Positions 1 through 7,212 of a stretch of DNA of 12,833 nt are shown in pieces (the first letter of the stretch is position 1; each line of letters begins with the position of its first letter). This DNA comes from Alphaproteobacteria bacterium. Its GTDB lineage: Bacteria; Pseudomonadota; Alphaproteobacteria; Sphingomonadales; Sphingomonadaceae. The stretch covers positions 1 through 12,833 of the forward strand of contig JAHJSJ010000232.1 of the NCBI GenBank assembly GCA_018830415.1, written 5' to 3'. The notes under the pieces were generated by a model, which did not search any database, was not told the DNA's origin, and saw only the letters and a program-made list of their open reading frames with translations. The translations under genes were made by a program, and so were the position numbers.

Positions 1-195
1 AGAAAGGTTGCAGACGTGCAAATGCAGATCGCCGTGCACAAAATGCTCGACGATAGCCGGAAAATCGACCGGGTGGCGCGCTGCACGGCGCAGATCGGTA
101 ACACTGAGATTAGCTCCACCAGCCACGATTTGCGATCCTTCCGTCCGCATGGGTCCAGCAGAGAAAGATGCAGCACAAAGGCTGATAATTGGTAA
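1..195 (+). CDS. 3' end of an unrecognised gene (partial, left edge)
   Basis: Frame 1 is open from the first base to a TAA at 193-195, giving 64 residues that I do not recognise. The case for coding is compositional: over bases 1-150 my hand count of G+C at codon positions 1, 2 and 3 is about 56, 42 and 72 percent, the usual pattern of a coding frame in a GC-rich genome. The pattern weakens over the last 14 codons. The same bases on the minus strand can be read as a 50-codon frame starting at ATG 150-148 and leaving the window, but there the strongest GC bias falls on the first codon position, which argues against it. If real, the gene ends 20 bases from the convergent tyrS stop. No domain, signal peptide or membrane segment is visible in the fragment. 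Confidence 0.35.
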   Translation, partial: RKVADVQMQIAVHKMLDDSRKIDRVARCTAQIGNTEISSTSHDLRSFRPHGSSRERCSTKADNW

Positions 196-215
196 AGAAC
201 GTCCGCCTGTCAGTG

Positions 216-1445
216 TCAGCAATGCACCAGAGCGTGCCGTTTCCTGCCAAGGCTGATCCTCAACGTCTCACCATGGCTAGGCTGGACGAGGAAGGCTGGA
301 TCGGTGATTATCTCGCCGTCCAGCTTGACCGCGCCCTCAGCCAGCTTGCGTTTAGCCTCGCCGTTTGAGGCGGTGAGGCCAAGTTCGGTCAGCAACGCGG
401 CAATGCGCATACCGTCGATACCCACCGCGAGGCTAGGCAGATCCTCGCCTGCGCCGCTTCCGGCAAAAGTCTCACGCGCGGTCGCTTCGGCGCGGGCGGC
501 CGCCTCGCCGCCGCGCACCAGCCTGGTAACTTCGTTGGCGAGGACGGCCTTGGCGGCGTTGATTTCAGCACCCTCGAGCGCTTCAAGCCGCGCGATTTCA
601 TCCATCGGAAGATCGGTGAACAGCCGCAGGAACCGTCCCACGTCGCGGTCATCGACATTGCGCCAATATTGCCAGAAATCATAAGCGGGCAACTGATCTT
701 CGTTCAGCCAGACCGCGCCTGCCGCAGTCTTGCCCATCTTCGCGCCATCTGCGGTGGTCAGCAGCGGGGTGGTGAGGCCGTAAAGATCGGTTCCATCCAT
801 TCGCCGGCCAAGCTCGATCCCGTTGACGATATTGCCCCATTGGTCGCTGCCTCCCATCTGCAAACGCACGCCCATGTTGCGCGACAGATGGCGGAAATCG
901 AAACCTTGCAGGATCATGTAGTTGAATTCGAGGAAGGTCATCGGTTGTTCGCGTTCAAGGCGCAGTCGCACCGAATCGAAACTCAGCATCCGGTTGATGG
1001 TGAAATGCGTGCCAACCTGCTGGAGCAGCTCGATATAGCCAAGCTGGCTGAGCCAATCGTGGTTGTTGACCATCACCGCGTCGGTCGGCCCGTCACCAAA
1101 GGTCAGCAGCTTGTCGAACACTGTGAAAATCGAAGCGATATTGGCCTCAATCGTCGCATCGGTCAGCATTTTGCGGCTTTCATCGCGCCCGGAAGGGTCG
1201 CCGATCCGCGTGGTGCCGCCGCCCATCAAAACGATTGGCTTGTGCCCGGCCTGTTGCAGGCGGCGCAGCATCATGATCTGCACCAGGCTGCCGATGTGCA
1301 GCGACGGTGCTGTCGCGTCAAAGCCGATATAGCCCGGCACAACCTGCTTAGCGGCGAGCGCATCAAGCCCGGCCGCATCGGTCATCTGGTGGATATAGCC
1401 GCGATCGTCCAGCAGGCGCAGCAGGTCGGATTCGTAATTGCTCAT
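216..1445 (-). CDS. tyrS: Tyrosyl-tRNA synthetase
   Basis: Charges tRNA-Tyr with tyrosine using ATP, in the cytoplasm; a class I aminoacyl-tRNA synthetase. The 409-residue product has the full family layout. The Rossmann catalytic domain carries the HIGH-type signature as HIGS at residues 50-53, a GDPSGR segment at 82-87, the tyrosine-site motif GGSDQWGNIVNG at 198-209, and the KMSKS loop as KMGKT at 236-240. An S4-type RNA-binding domain closes the protein, with GEAKRKLAEGAVKLDG at 362-377. I chose the ATG at 1445 because the sequence from there (MSNYESDLLR) matches where bacterial TyrRS proteins begin; the frame stays open 29 codons further upstream, but that extension looks like non-coding leader. 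No strong Shine-Dalgarno sequence precedes the ATG. The gene is divergent from the DOMON-like gene. Length and motifs suggest an intact, functional enzyme. Confidence 0.97.
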   Translation of the reverse strand: MSNYESDLLRLLDDRGYIHQMTDAAGLDALAAKQVVPGYIGFDATAPSLHIGSLVQIMMLRRLQQAGHKPIVLMGGGTTRIGDPSGRDESRKMLTDATIEANIASIFTVFDKLLTFGDGPTDAVMVNNHDWLSQLGYIELLQQVGTHFTINRMLSFDSVRLRLEREQPMTFLEFNYMILQGFDFRHLSRNMGVRLQMGGSDQWGNIVNGIELGRRMDGTDLYGLTTPLLTTADGAKMGKTAAGAVWLNEDQLPAYDFWQYWRNVDDRDVGRFLRLFTDLPMDEIARLEALEGAEINAAKAVLANEVTRLVRGGEAAARAEATARETFAGSGAGEDLPSLAVGIDGMRIAALLTELGLTASNGEAKRKLAEGAVKLDGEIITDPAFLVQPSHGETLRISLGRKRHALVHC

Positions 1446-1522
1446 GGCCGCCGCGCTTAACAGGGGGGAGCGGCAACGGGAAGTGGCTTGCGAGGGGCAG
1501 GGCGAAGCGGCAAAGAGCAGCG
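1446..1522. promoter_or_regulatory. Divergent intergenic region tyrS / DOMON-like gene
   Basis: These 77 bases separate two divergent start codons, so promoters for both must lie here or inside the flanking genes. The stretch is purine-rich on the plus strand. I see no convincing -35/-10 pair, no T-box and no other tRNA-responsive leader in front of tyrS. The assignment rests on gene orientation only. Confidence 0.3.
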
Positions 1523-2038
1523 ATGCACACACTCATGCTTAATCACACCTGCGACCTCGGCCCGATCCACACGGTAACGGCTGCGATTACCGCCACGCCC
1601 GATGGTTGTGAGGCGGAGTTCCGGCTCGATGGGCAAGTGCCCGCCATCGTGTTGCCGCCGCCCGCCGCGCCAGAACGCGCTGACAATCTGTGGCAGACCA
1701 CCTGCTTCGAAATATTCTGGCAGCCGCTCGGCGGAACATTTTACCGCGAGTTCAACCTTTCGCCGTCGGGCCGCTGGGCCGCGTATGATTTCGATTCTTT
1801 CCGTGAAGGGATGCGCGATGCGCCGGTTGATGCAATTGCGCTGGCTTGCTCGCATGATGACAGCGGACTTGTGCTGCGCGCACAAATCGCAGCCGAGTTG
1901 CCGATCCCTGCGCAAGTTGCGCTCAACGCGGTCGTCGAACATGCTGATGGCGGCAAGCAATATTGGGCGCTCGCTTTCCCGCCCGGCCCGCCCGAGTTCC
2001 ATTCCGAGGCAAACCGAAAGTTGATCATCGCACCTTAA
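1523..2038 (+). CDS. DOMON-like domain protein (murB-like DOMON family)
   Basis: A 171-residue protein matching the small proteobacterial DOMON-like family (catalogued as DOMON_murB_like), a predicted beta-sandwich ligand-binding domain of unknown ligand. Visible family signatures are RADNLWQTTCFEIFW at residues 52-66, FYREFNLSPSGRWAAYDF at 73-90 and KQYWALAFPPGPPEFH at 145-160. No signal peptide or membrane helix is evident, so it is probably cytoplasmic. Start choice: the ATG at 1523 follows a weak AGAG element; a second in-frame ATG at 1535 would shorten the product by four residues. It is the first gene of a plus-strand run with the NamZ-family protein and the MFS carrier (gaps of 85 and 76 bases). 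DOMON domains elsewhere bind heme or sugars; the sugar option would fit its neighbour, but that is inference. Confidence 0.85.
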   Translation: MHTLMLNHTCDLGPIHTVTAAITATPDGCEAEFRLDGQVPAIVLPPPAAPERADNLWQTTCFEIFWQPLGGTFYREFNLSPSGRWAAYDFDSFREGMRDAPVDAIALACSHDDSGLVLRAQIAAELPIPAQVALNAVVEHADGGKQYWALAFPPGPPEFHSEANRKLIIAP

Positions 2039-2062
2039 GGCAACATTGGCGCGTGACCAAAG

Positions 2063-2140
2063 ATGCCATTCATCGGCGGAAATGCCATTGCCTTTGCCGC
2101 TGTGCTGCTCCACCCCTTGACGCATGAAGACAGGCATTGA
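2063..2140 (+). CDS. Possible 25-codon leader ORF overlapping the next gene's start
   Basis: An ATG at 2063 opens a 25-codon frame (begins MPFIGGNAIAFAAVLLH) that ends at TGA 2138-2140, 17 bases inside the DUF1343/NamZ gene and in a different frame. It has no clear Shine-Dalgarno sequence. The downstream gene also lacks one, so translation arriving through this small frame could help initiation there. The hydrophobic stretch resembles a short secretion signal, but a stop codon at 2118-2120 blocks any in-frame extension of the NamZ-family protein. It may equally be chance. Confidence 0.2.
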   Translation: MPFIGGNAIAFAAVLLHPLTHEDRH

Positions 2141-3326
2141 CCGGCTGCTGGCCGATCCCGAACTGCTGACGGCGCTCAAGGGCCGCCGTGTCGCGCTGGT
2201 AGCGCACCCGGCGAGTGTGACGTCCGATCTTACGCATAGCCTCGATGCGCTGATCGCAGCGGGCGTGAACGTCAACAGCGCCTTCGGCCCGCAGCACGGG
2301 TTGAAAGGCGACAAACAGGATAACATGGTCGAAACGGCGGATGCGATGGATCCGCGTTACGGCATCCCGATATTCTCGCTTTATGGCGAAGTGCGCCGCC
2401 CGACCGGGCAGATGATGTCGAGCGCCGATGTGTTCCTGTTCGACTTGCAGGACCTCGGCTGCCGGATCTACACCTTTGTTACCACGCTGCTGTATTTGCT
2501 CGAAGAAGCCGCCAAGGCGGGCAAGGAAGTCTGGGTGCTTGATCGCCCCAACCCGGCCGGACGCCCGATCGAAGGCACGTTGCTGTTACCTGGGCAGGAA
2601 AGCTTTGTCGGTGCCGCACCAATGCCGATGCGTCACGGATTGACGATGGGTGAAATGGGCCATTGGTTCATCGCCCATTTTGGGCTCGACGTCGCTTACA
2701 AGGTGGTGGCGATGGAGGGTTGGCGTCCCGATGCAGATGACGGATGGGGCTGGCCGACGTCACGCCTGTGGATCAATCCTTCGCCCAATGCCGCCAATGT
2801 CAACATGGCGCGCTGCTACGCTGGCACCGTGATGCTCGAAGGCACCACGCTGTCAGAAGGCCGCGGCACCACGCGGCCACTGGAGGTGCTGTTTGGCGCG
2901 CCCGATATTGATGCTGGCGCGGTGCTGACCGAGATGCACCGCCTCGCGCCCGAATGGCTGGCAGGCTGCGGCCTTCGCGAATGCTGGTATGAACCGACCT
3001 TCCACAAGCACGCAGGTATGCTCTGCAACGCGCTGATGATCCATGCAGAAGTTGGCTTTTACGATCACCACGCATTCAAGCCCTGGCGCTTGCAGGCGCT
3101 GGCGTTCAAGGCGATCCGGCGGCTTTATCCGGATTACCCGCTGTGGCGCGACTTCCCTTATGAATACGAACTGAACCGGCTTGCGATCGATGTAATCAAT
3201 GGTGGGCCTTCGCTGCGTCAGTGGGTTGATGACGCTGCCGCAAAGCCAGATGATCTTGACGTCATGGCGTCCCATGACGAGGCGGTTTGGGTCGCCGAAG
3301 TGCGCGAACACCTGCTTTACGCATGA
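2124..3326 (+). CDS. DUF1343 / NamZ-family protein (exo-beta-N-acetylmuramidase-like)
   Basis: A 400-residue member of the DUF1343 family, whose characterised member (Bacillus subtilis NamZ/YbbC, family GH171) releases terminal N-acetylmuramic acid from peptidoglycan fragments. Family blocks in order: RRVALVAHPASVT at residues 21-33, FGPQHGLKGDKQDNMVE at 54-70, a FLFDLQDLGCRIYTFV block near 100-120, the VLDRPNPAGRPIEG block, MRHGLTMGEMGHW, the INPSPNAANV and EGTTLSEGRGTTRP blocks, and FHKHAGMLCNALMIH. The FGPxHG motif has Gln57 where, from memory, the Bacillus enzyme has its proposed catalytic Glu92, so hydrolase activity is uncertain. There is no signal peptide, and a stop codon just upstream at 2118-2120 fixes the ATG at 2124, so the protein should be cytoplasmic. 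No Shine-Dalgarno sequence is visible. It may act on imported muropeptide sugars, possibly with the neighbouring transporter. Confidence 0.92.
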   Translation: MKTGIDRLLADPELLTALKGRRVALVAHPASVTSDLTHSLDALIAAGVNVNSAFGPQHGLKGDKQDNMVETADAMDPRYGIPIFSLYGEVRRPTGQMMSSADVFLFDLQDLGCRIYTFVTTLLYLLEEAAKAGKEVWVLDRPNPAGRPIEGTLLLPGQESFVGAAPMPMRHGLTMGEMGHWFIAHFGLDVAYKVVAMEGWRPDADDGWGWPTSRLWINPSPNAANVNMARCYAGTVMLEGTTLSEGRGTTRPLEVLFGAPDIDAGAVLTEMHRLAPEWLAGCGLRECWYEPTFHKHAGMLCNALMIHAEVGFYDHHAFKPWRLQALAFKAIRRLYPDYPLWRDFPYEYELNRLAIDVINGGPSLRQWVDDAAAKPDDLDVMASHDEAVWVAEVREHLLYA

Positions 3327-3390
3327 ATAAATCTCGCGGCGCCGAAACGCCGTCAGCAAAACAGAATGGCGGCACGACTGCCATCAAGGG

Positions 3391-3396
3391 AAGGGA
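3391..3396 (+). promoter_or_regulatory. Ribosome binding site deciding the MFS start
   Basis: AAGGGA lies six bases before the ATG at 3403. This favours that ATG over the in-frame TTG at 3397, which overlaps the end of the same element and would add only two residues. Confidence 0.7.
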
Positions 3397-3402
3397 TTGC
3401 AA

Positions 3403-4695
3403 ATGGCGACCACACCGATGAACGTATCGGGTTCCAGATCGGTCAGGGTGACGCTGTGGATCCTGTTGATCGTCTATATTTTCAACTTCATCGACCGCCA
3501 GATCGTCAATATTCTTGCCGAACCGATCGCCCGCGATCTGGGGCTTAGCGACACCCAGATCGGGTTGATGACCGGGTTGGCCTTTGCGCTGTTTTACACG
3601 GTGCTGGGCATCCCGATTGCGCGCTTTGCCGACCGGTCATCCACCAGTCGCCCGGCAGTCATCGCGGTTTCTCTGGCCATATGGTCGGGCATGACCGCGC
3701 TGTGCGGGCTGGCGCAGAACTTTTCGCAACTGCTGCTCGCGCGCATTGGGGTGGGCGTGGGGGAGGCGGGCTGCACACCGCCCGCGCATTCGTTGATCAG
3801 CGACATCGTGCCGCCGGAAAAGCGCAGTTCGGCGCTCGCCTTCTATTCGCTCGGCATCCCGATCGGCACGCTGATGGGGATGGTGATTGGCGGGATTTTG
3901 GCCGATTTCGTCGGTTGGCGAGAGGCATTCCTGATCGTCGGTCTGCCCGGCGTGGCGTTGGCGCTGGTCGTGTGGTTCGTGTTGAAAGACCCGCGCCGCA
4001 GTGATGCCCAGATGATGCTGCGTAACCAGAACCAGCCCGCCGCGCTGCCGCTGATGGATGCGCTGAGGGTGGTGATGAGCTCACGGGCGTTCGTGTTGCT
4101 GCTATTTGCCGGTTCGGCGGCGTCATTCCTGTCTTATGGCAAGACAACGTGGACCACGATCTTTTTCCAGCGCACGCATGATCTGACACCGGGCGAGGTG
4201 GGGCTGTGGTTCGGCATCGTCGGCGGGGTAGGGGGCATCGTTGGCACAGTGCTCGGCGGCTATCTGGCTGACCGGTTTGGCGCAAAAAATCGCCGCCATG
4301 TGCTGAGCGCTCCCGCAATTGGCATGGCGTTGGCAGTGCCGCTGGCGTTGTTGGCCTATAATTCGCCAAGCTGGCCGATGGCGCTGGTGCTGTTGTTTTT
4401 GCCGACTATGTTCAATTCATTCTACTACGGGCCGACCTATTCGGCGGCGCAGGGGCTGGTGCCGATCCGCGCGCGCGCGATTGCGGCGGCGACGCTGCTA
4501 TTTTTCCAGAACCTGATCGGGCTGGGGCTGGGGCCGCTGTTCTTCGGAATGTTATCCGACCTGCTTCAGCCAGCCTATGGCACCGAAAGTGTGCGCTACG
4601 TGCTATATGGCGCGGCGTTTCTGGGGCTGGTTCCGGCGTATTTCTTCTGGCGCTGCGGATTGCGGCTCAACGAGGAGCTGGACCAGAAGGATTAA
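3403..4695 (+). CDS. MFS transporter, spinster-like subfamily
   Basis: A 430-residue inner-membrane secondary transporter with the twelve-helix pattern of the major facilitator superfamily. The N-terminal signature FIDRQIVNILAEPIARDLGL (residues 29-48) is typical of the spinster-like carriers that are abundant in sphingomonads. The cytoplasmic loop between helices 2 and 3 has the conserved motif A form GIPIARFADRSSTSR (69-83), and its pseudo-repeat in the second half reads ADRFGAKNRR (289-298). A VGVGEAGCTPPAHSLISD block (118-135) follows helix 4. The substrate cannot be read from sequence. Co-orientation with the NamZ-family gene (76-base gap) raises the possibility of a muropeptide sugar or amino-sugar substrate, but related carriers appear in many contexts. 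Its stop codon overlaps that of the convergent DUF817 gene, so there is no room for a separate terminator between them. Confidence 0.93.
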   Translation: MATTPMNVSGSRSVRVTLWILLIVYIFNFIDRQIVNILAEPIARDLGLSDTQIGLMTGLAFALFYTVLGIPIARFADRSSTSRPAVIAVSLAIWSGMTALCGLAQNFSQLLLARIGVGVGEAGCTPPAHSLISDIVPPEKRSSALAFYSLGIPIGTLMGMVIGGILADFVGWREAFLIVGLPGVALALVVWFVLKDPRRSDAQMMLRNQNQPAALPLMDALRVVMSSRAFVLLLFAGSAASFLSYGKTTWTTIFFQRTHDLTPGEVGLWFGIVGGVGGIVGTVLGGYLADRFGAKNRRHVLSAPAIGMALAVPLALLAYNSPSWPMALVLLFLPTMFNSFYYGPTYSAAQGLVPIRARAIAAATLLFFQNLIGLGLGPLFFGMLSDLLQPAYGTESVRYVLYGAAFLGLVPAYFFWRCGLRLNEELDQKD

Positions 4696-5534
4696 TCCGG
4701 CTCGCGCACCGGCTGCACCAGCGTTACCAGCACAAAACTGATCAGCATCAGCAGATACCAGCTGCCATATTTGGCGATGCTGACCATGCGCCATTCGTTT
4801 TCCTGCCCCGGATAGTTCCAGGCATTGGCGAAGGTGGCGATGTTCTCGGCAAACCAGATGAACAGCGCGACAAGGCCGAAACCGATGATCAGCGGCATCC
4901 AGCGATGCGCGCGCCAGTTGCGGAAATGGACGCGGGTGCGGGCGAAGATCAGCGTCGTGGCGGCAAACAGTCCCCAGCGGAGGTCGATGGTGAAGTGGTG
5001 GGTGAAGAAGTTGATGTAGATCGCCGCCGCCAGCGCCCATGTCGCCCACTGCGGCGGGTAGCCGGTGAAGCGGAAGTCGAAGATCCGCCACACCCGTGCG
5101 ATGTAGCTGCCGACGGCGGCATACATGAACCCCGAAAACAGCGGCACCGCGCCGATGTGCAGCACGCTCGCCTCGGGGTAAGTCCATGATCCGGCCTGCG
5201 TCTTGAACAGCTCCATCACCGTGCCGACGATGTGGAAAATCAGGATAACCCGCGCCTCGCGCCATGTTTCGAGGCGGAAGGCGAGCATCCCGGCCTGAAT
5301 GGCGACCGCGGCCAGCGTCAGGAAATCATAGCGGTGGAGGGGCGCGCTTTCGGGGTAGAACAGATGCGTGCCGAGTAGCAGCGCCAGCAGCAAGCCACCG
5401 AACAGGCAGGCCCAACCTTGCTTGAAACCGAACAGCAGGAATTCGTAGAGCCACAGGCGCCAGCCCGTGCCCGGGTCGAAGGCTTCGAGCCGCAGGCGGA
5501 CGGCTTCGAAGCGGGTGTGGCGGGGTGATCTCAC
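4692..5534 (-). CDS. DUF817 family integral membrane protein
   Basis: A 280-residue polytopic membrane protein matching DUF817, a family without established function. Recognisable blocks are FGFKQGWACLFGGLLLALLL (35-54), the GTVMELFKTQAGSWTYPE segment (104-121), PLFSGFMYAAVGSYIARVWR (131-150), INFFTHHF (174-181) and WFAENIATFANAWNYPGQ (217-234). I count about eight hydrophobic helices, roughly at 30-55, 70-86, 94-109, 124-145, 160-178, 185-198, 212-230 and 256-274. His and Glu residues within these helices are notable, but no metal-site claim is justified. The start is a GTG at 5534 with no well-placed Shine-Dalgarno sequence; an in-frame TAG 30 bases upstream, which is also the stop of the preceding gene, limits any extension. 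It is the last gene of a likely minus-strand transcript after the VWA and secreted-protein genes. Confidence 0.9.
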   Translation of the reverse strand: MRSPRHTRFEAVRLRLEAFDPGTGWRLWLYEFLLFGFKQGWACLFGGLLLALLLGTHLFYPESAPLHRYDFLTLAAVAIQAGMLAFRLETWREARVILIFHIVGTVMELFKTQAGSWTYPEASVLHIGAVPLFSGFMYAAVGSYIARVWRIFDFRFTGYPPQWATWALAAAIYINFFTHHFTIDLRWGLFAATTLIFARTRVHFRNWRAHRWMPLIIGFGLVALFIWFAENIATFANAWNYPGQENEWRMVSIAKYGSWYLLMLISFVLVTLVQPVREPD

Positions 5535-5564
5535 TTGTGGACGGAACGGGGCTCCCGAATGAAA

Positions 5565-5966
5565 CTAGCGCCCGGATCCCGCTGGTATGAGCAGGAGTGG
5601 TCCGTCAGGTGCCACTGGCAGAGGGCGGATGTCGGCGGGGTCGCCCTTCATCACCATAACGGCGCAGCCATCCTGACGCCGGTCAACCGCATAGATATGG
5701 TATGGCTTGTCCGGCGAGGCTGGTTCACGGTCGAGCAGCGGCGGCTTGCCCGCGTCCTGCCGCGCTTGCGAAATGCGGTCGCGGCAGACCTGCTCTTTCG
5801 CGCTGTCCGCCTCCCCCCGACCCATAACAACTACGCGGGCGTCGGGAAGGGGCGCGGCCAAGGCGGGGGCGGTGGTATCCGCGGAAGGAGCATCCGGTAG
5901 AGCATCGCCTGTGTTGGCGGCGGCGATAGTCGCTACGGCCAGAAGCGGGGCAAAGATCACGCGCAT
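5565..5966 (-). CDS. Small secreted protein of unknown function
   Basis: A 133-residue protein I do not recognise. It begins with a typical Sec signal peptide (MRVIFAPLLAVATIAAANTG; cleavage probably after the AAA/AN region), followed by a low-complexity Ala/Pro/Asp linker to about residue 40, and then a compact region with VCRDRISQARQDAG and YHIYAVDRRQDGCAVMVMKG. The two cysteines in this mature region could form a disulfide. No lipobox is seen, so a periplasmic location is likely. The start is set by a near-perfect Shine-Dalgarno sequence; the ten-residue longer frame opening at 5996 lacks this support. It lies 61 bases after the VWA gene and 30 bases before the DUF817 gene, all on one strand, so co-transcription is plausible. 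Confidence 0.8.
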   Translation of the reverse strand: MRVIFAPLLAVATIAAANTGDALPDAPSADTTAPALAAPLPDARVVVMGRGEADSAKEQVCRDRISQARQDAGKPPLLDREPASPDKPYHIYAVDRRQDGCAVMVMKGDPADIRPLPVAPDGPLLLIPAGSGR

Positions 5967-5971
5967 GAGAA

Positions 5972-5979
5972 TCCTCCTT
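5972..5979 (-). promoter_or_regulatory. Strong ribosome binding site of the secreted protein
   Basis: On the minus strand AAGGAGGA sits five bases before the ATG at 5966. It is among the best Shine-Dalgarno matches in the window and decides the start of the secreted protein. Confidence 0.8.
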
Positions 5980-6027
5980 CGCAATGTCAGAGACATAGCA
6001 GATCACCCGCGCTTTTTCGAGATCAAA

Positions 6028-7212
6028 TCAAGCCCCGTGCTTCCGCGACAGCTCCCGCATCGCGTCGTCCAGCCCGTTGAGCGTCAGCGGATACATCCGG
6101 TCATTGACCAACTGCTTGATCATCTTGGTCGACTGCGAATAGCCCCATTGCTTTTCCGGCACCGGGTTGAGCCATACGGTCGCGGGGTAAGTGTTCACCA
6201 CGCGCTGCAACCACAATGCGCCCGCTTCCTCGTTCATATGTTCGACACTGCCGCCAGGATGGCTGACTTCATAGGGGCTCATCGCCGCGTCGCCCACGAA
6301 CACGATTTTGTAATCGTGGCCGTATTTGTGGAGCACGTCCCAGGTTTTGGTGCGTTCCTGCCAGCGGCGCTTGTTGTCTTTCCACACGCCTTCGTACAGG
6401 CAGTTGTGGAAGTAGAAGAACTCAAGGTTCTTGAATTCGCTGGTGGCGGCGCTGAACAGTTCTTCGACCAGCTTGATGAAGGGATCCATCGATCCGCCGA
6501 CGTCGAGGAACAATAGCAGCTTCACCGCATTGCGGCGTTCAGCGCGCATGTGGATGTCGAGCCAGCCTTGCTTGGCCGTGCCCTTGATCGTTGCGTCGAT
6601 ATCAAGCTGATCCTGCGCGCCTTCACGGGCGAAACGGCGCAACCGGCGCAGCGCCATCTTGATGTTGCGGGTGCCTAATTCCTTGGTGTTGTCGAGGTTC
6701 TTGAACTCGCGCTTTTCCCAGACCTTGATCGCCTTGCCGTGCCGGGCCTCGCCGCCGATGCGGACGCCTTCGGGGTTGTAGCCCGAATTGCCGAAGGGGC
6801 TGGTGCCGCCGGTGCCGACCCACTTGTTGCCGCCCTGGTGGCGCTTTTCCTGTTCTTCGAGCCGCTTTTTCAGCGTCTCCATGATTTCATCCCAGTCACC
6901 CAACGCCTTGATCTTCTCCATTTCCTCTGGGGTCAGGAACTTCTCGGCGACGGCTTTCAGCCAGTCTTCGGGGACGTCGACGGGGTTCTGGCCGTAATCG
7001 GACATGATCCCCTTGAACACCTTGTGGAACACCTGATCGAACCGGTCGAGCAGGCCTTCATCCTTCACGAATGTGGCGCGGGAAAGATAATAGAACGCCT
7101 CGGGCGTCTGATCGATCACGTCCTTGTCGAGCGCCTCCAGCAAGGTGAGGTGCTCTTTGAAACTGGCACCAATGCCGGCGGCCCGCAGCTCGTCGATGAA
7201 ATTGAAAAACAT
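6028..7212 (-). CDS. CoxE-like VWA domain protein
   Basis: A 394-residue cytoplasmic protein of the CoxE-like von Willebrand A family, which works with MoxR-type AAA+ ATPases, usually in protein or metallocofactor assembly. Order: an alpha-helical N-terminal region (1-125, ending in a charged coiled segment METLKKRLEEQEKR), a Gly-rich linker (127-155), a KIWEKREF-type segment (reads KVWEKREF, 163-170), then the VWA domain with LLLFLDVGGSMD (232-243) and VFVGDAAMSPYE (304-315). The metal-ion (MIDAS) motif is DVGGS at 237-241, in which Gly replaces the first Ser of the canonical DxSxS; I believe this is shared by relatives. There is no signal peptide or membrane helix. The ATG at 7212 has no obvious Shine-Dalgarno sequence. 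Its likely partner moxR lies on the same strand but 1.66 kb upstream, beyond an opposite-strand receptor gene. Confidence 0.92.
   Translation of the reverse strand: MFFNFIDELRAAGIGASFKEHLTLLEALDKDVIDQTPEAFYYLSRATFVKDEGLLDRFDQVFHKVFKGIMSDYGQNPVDVPEDWLKAVAEKFLTPEEMEKIKALGDWDEIMETLKKRLEEQEKRHQGGNKWVGTGGTSPFGNSGYNPEGVRIGGEARHGKAIKVWEKREFKNLDNTKELGTRNIKMALRRLRRFAREGAQDQLDIDATIKGTAKQGWLDIHMRAERRNAVKLLLFLDVGGSMDPFIKLVEELFSAATSEFKNLEFFYFHNCLYEGVWKDNKRRWQERTKTWDVLHKYGHDYKIVFVGDAAMSPYEVSHPGGSVEHMNEEAGALWLQRVVNTYPATVWLNPVPEKQWGYSQSTKMIKQLVNDRMYPLTLNGLDDAMRELSRKHGA

Noticed and set aside
1..150. Minus-strand 50-codon frame from ATG 150 running off the left edge
   Set aside because: Its GC bias falls mainly on the first codon position, unlike a coding frame in this genome, and no Shine-Dalgarno sequence precedes it. 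The plus-strand frame over the same bases fits better, though neither is proven.
8..256. Plus-strand frame of 82 codons overlapping the end of tyrS
   Set aside because: It runs antisense into tyrS, has the wrong codon-position composition and yields an Arg/Cys/Ser-rich product typical of a shadow frame.
669..1460. Long plus-strand frame (263 codons) antisense to tyrS
   Set aside because: It lies wholly opposite the unmistakable tyrS gene and has no recognisable motif; long antisense frames are common in GC-rich genomes.
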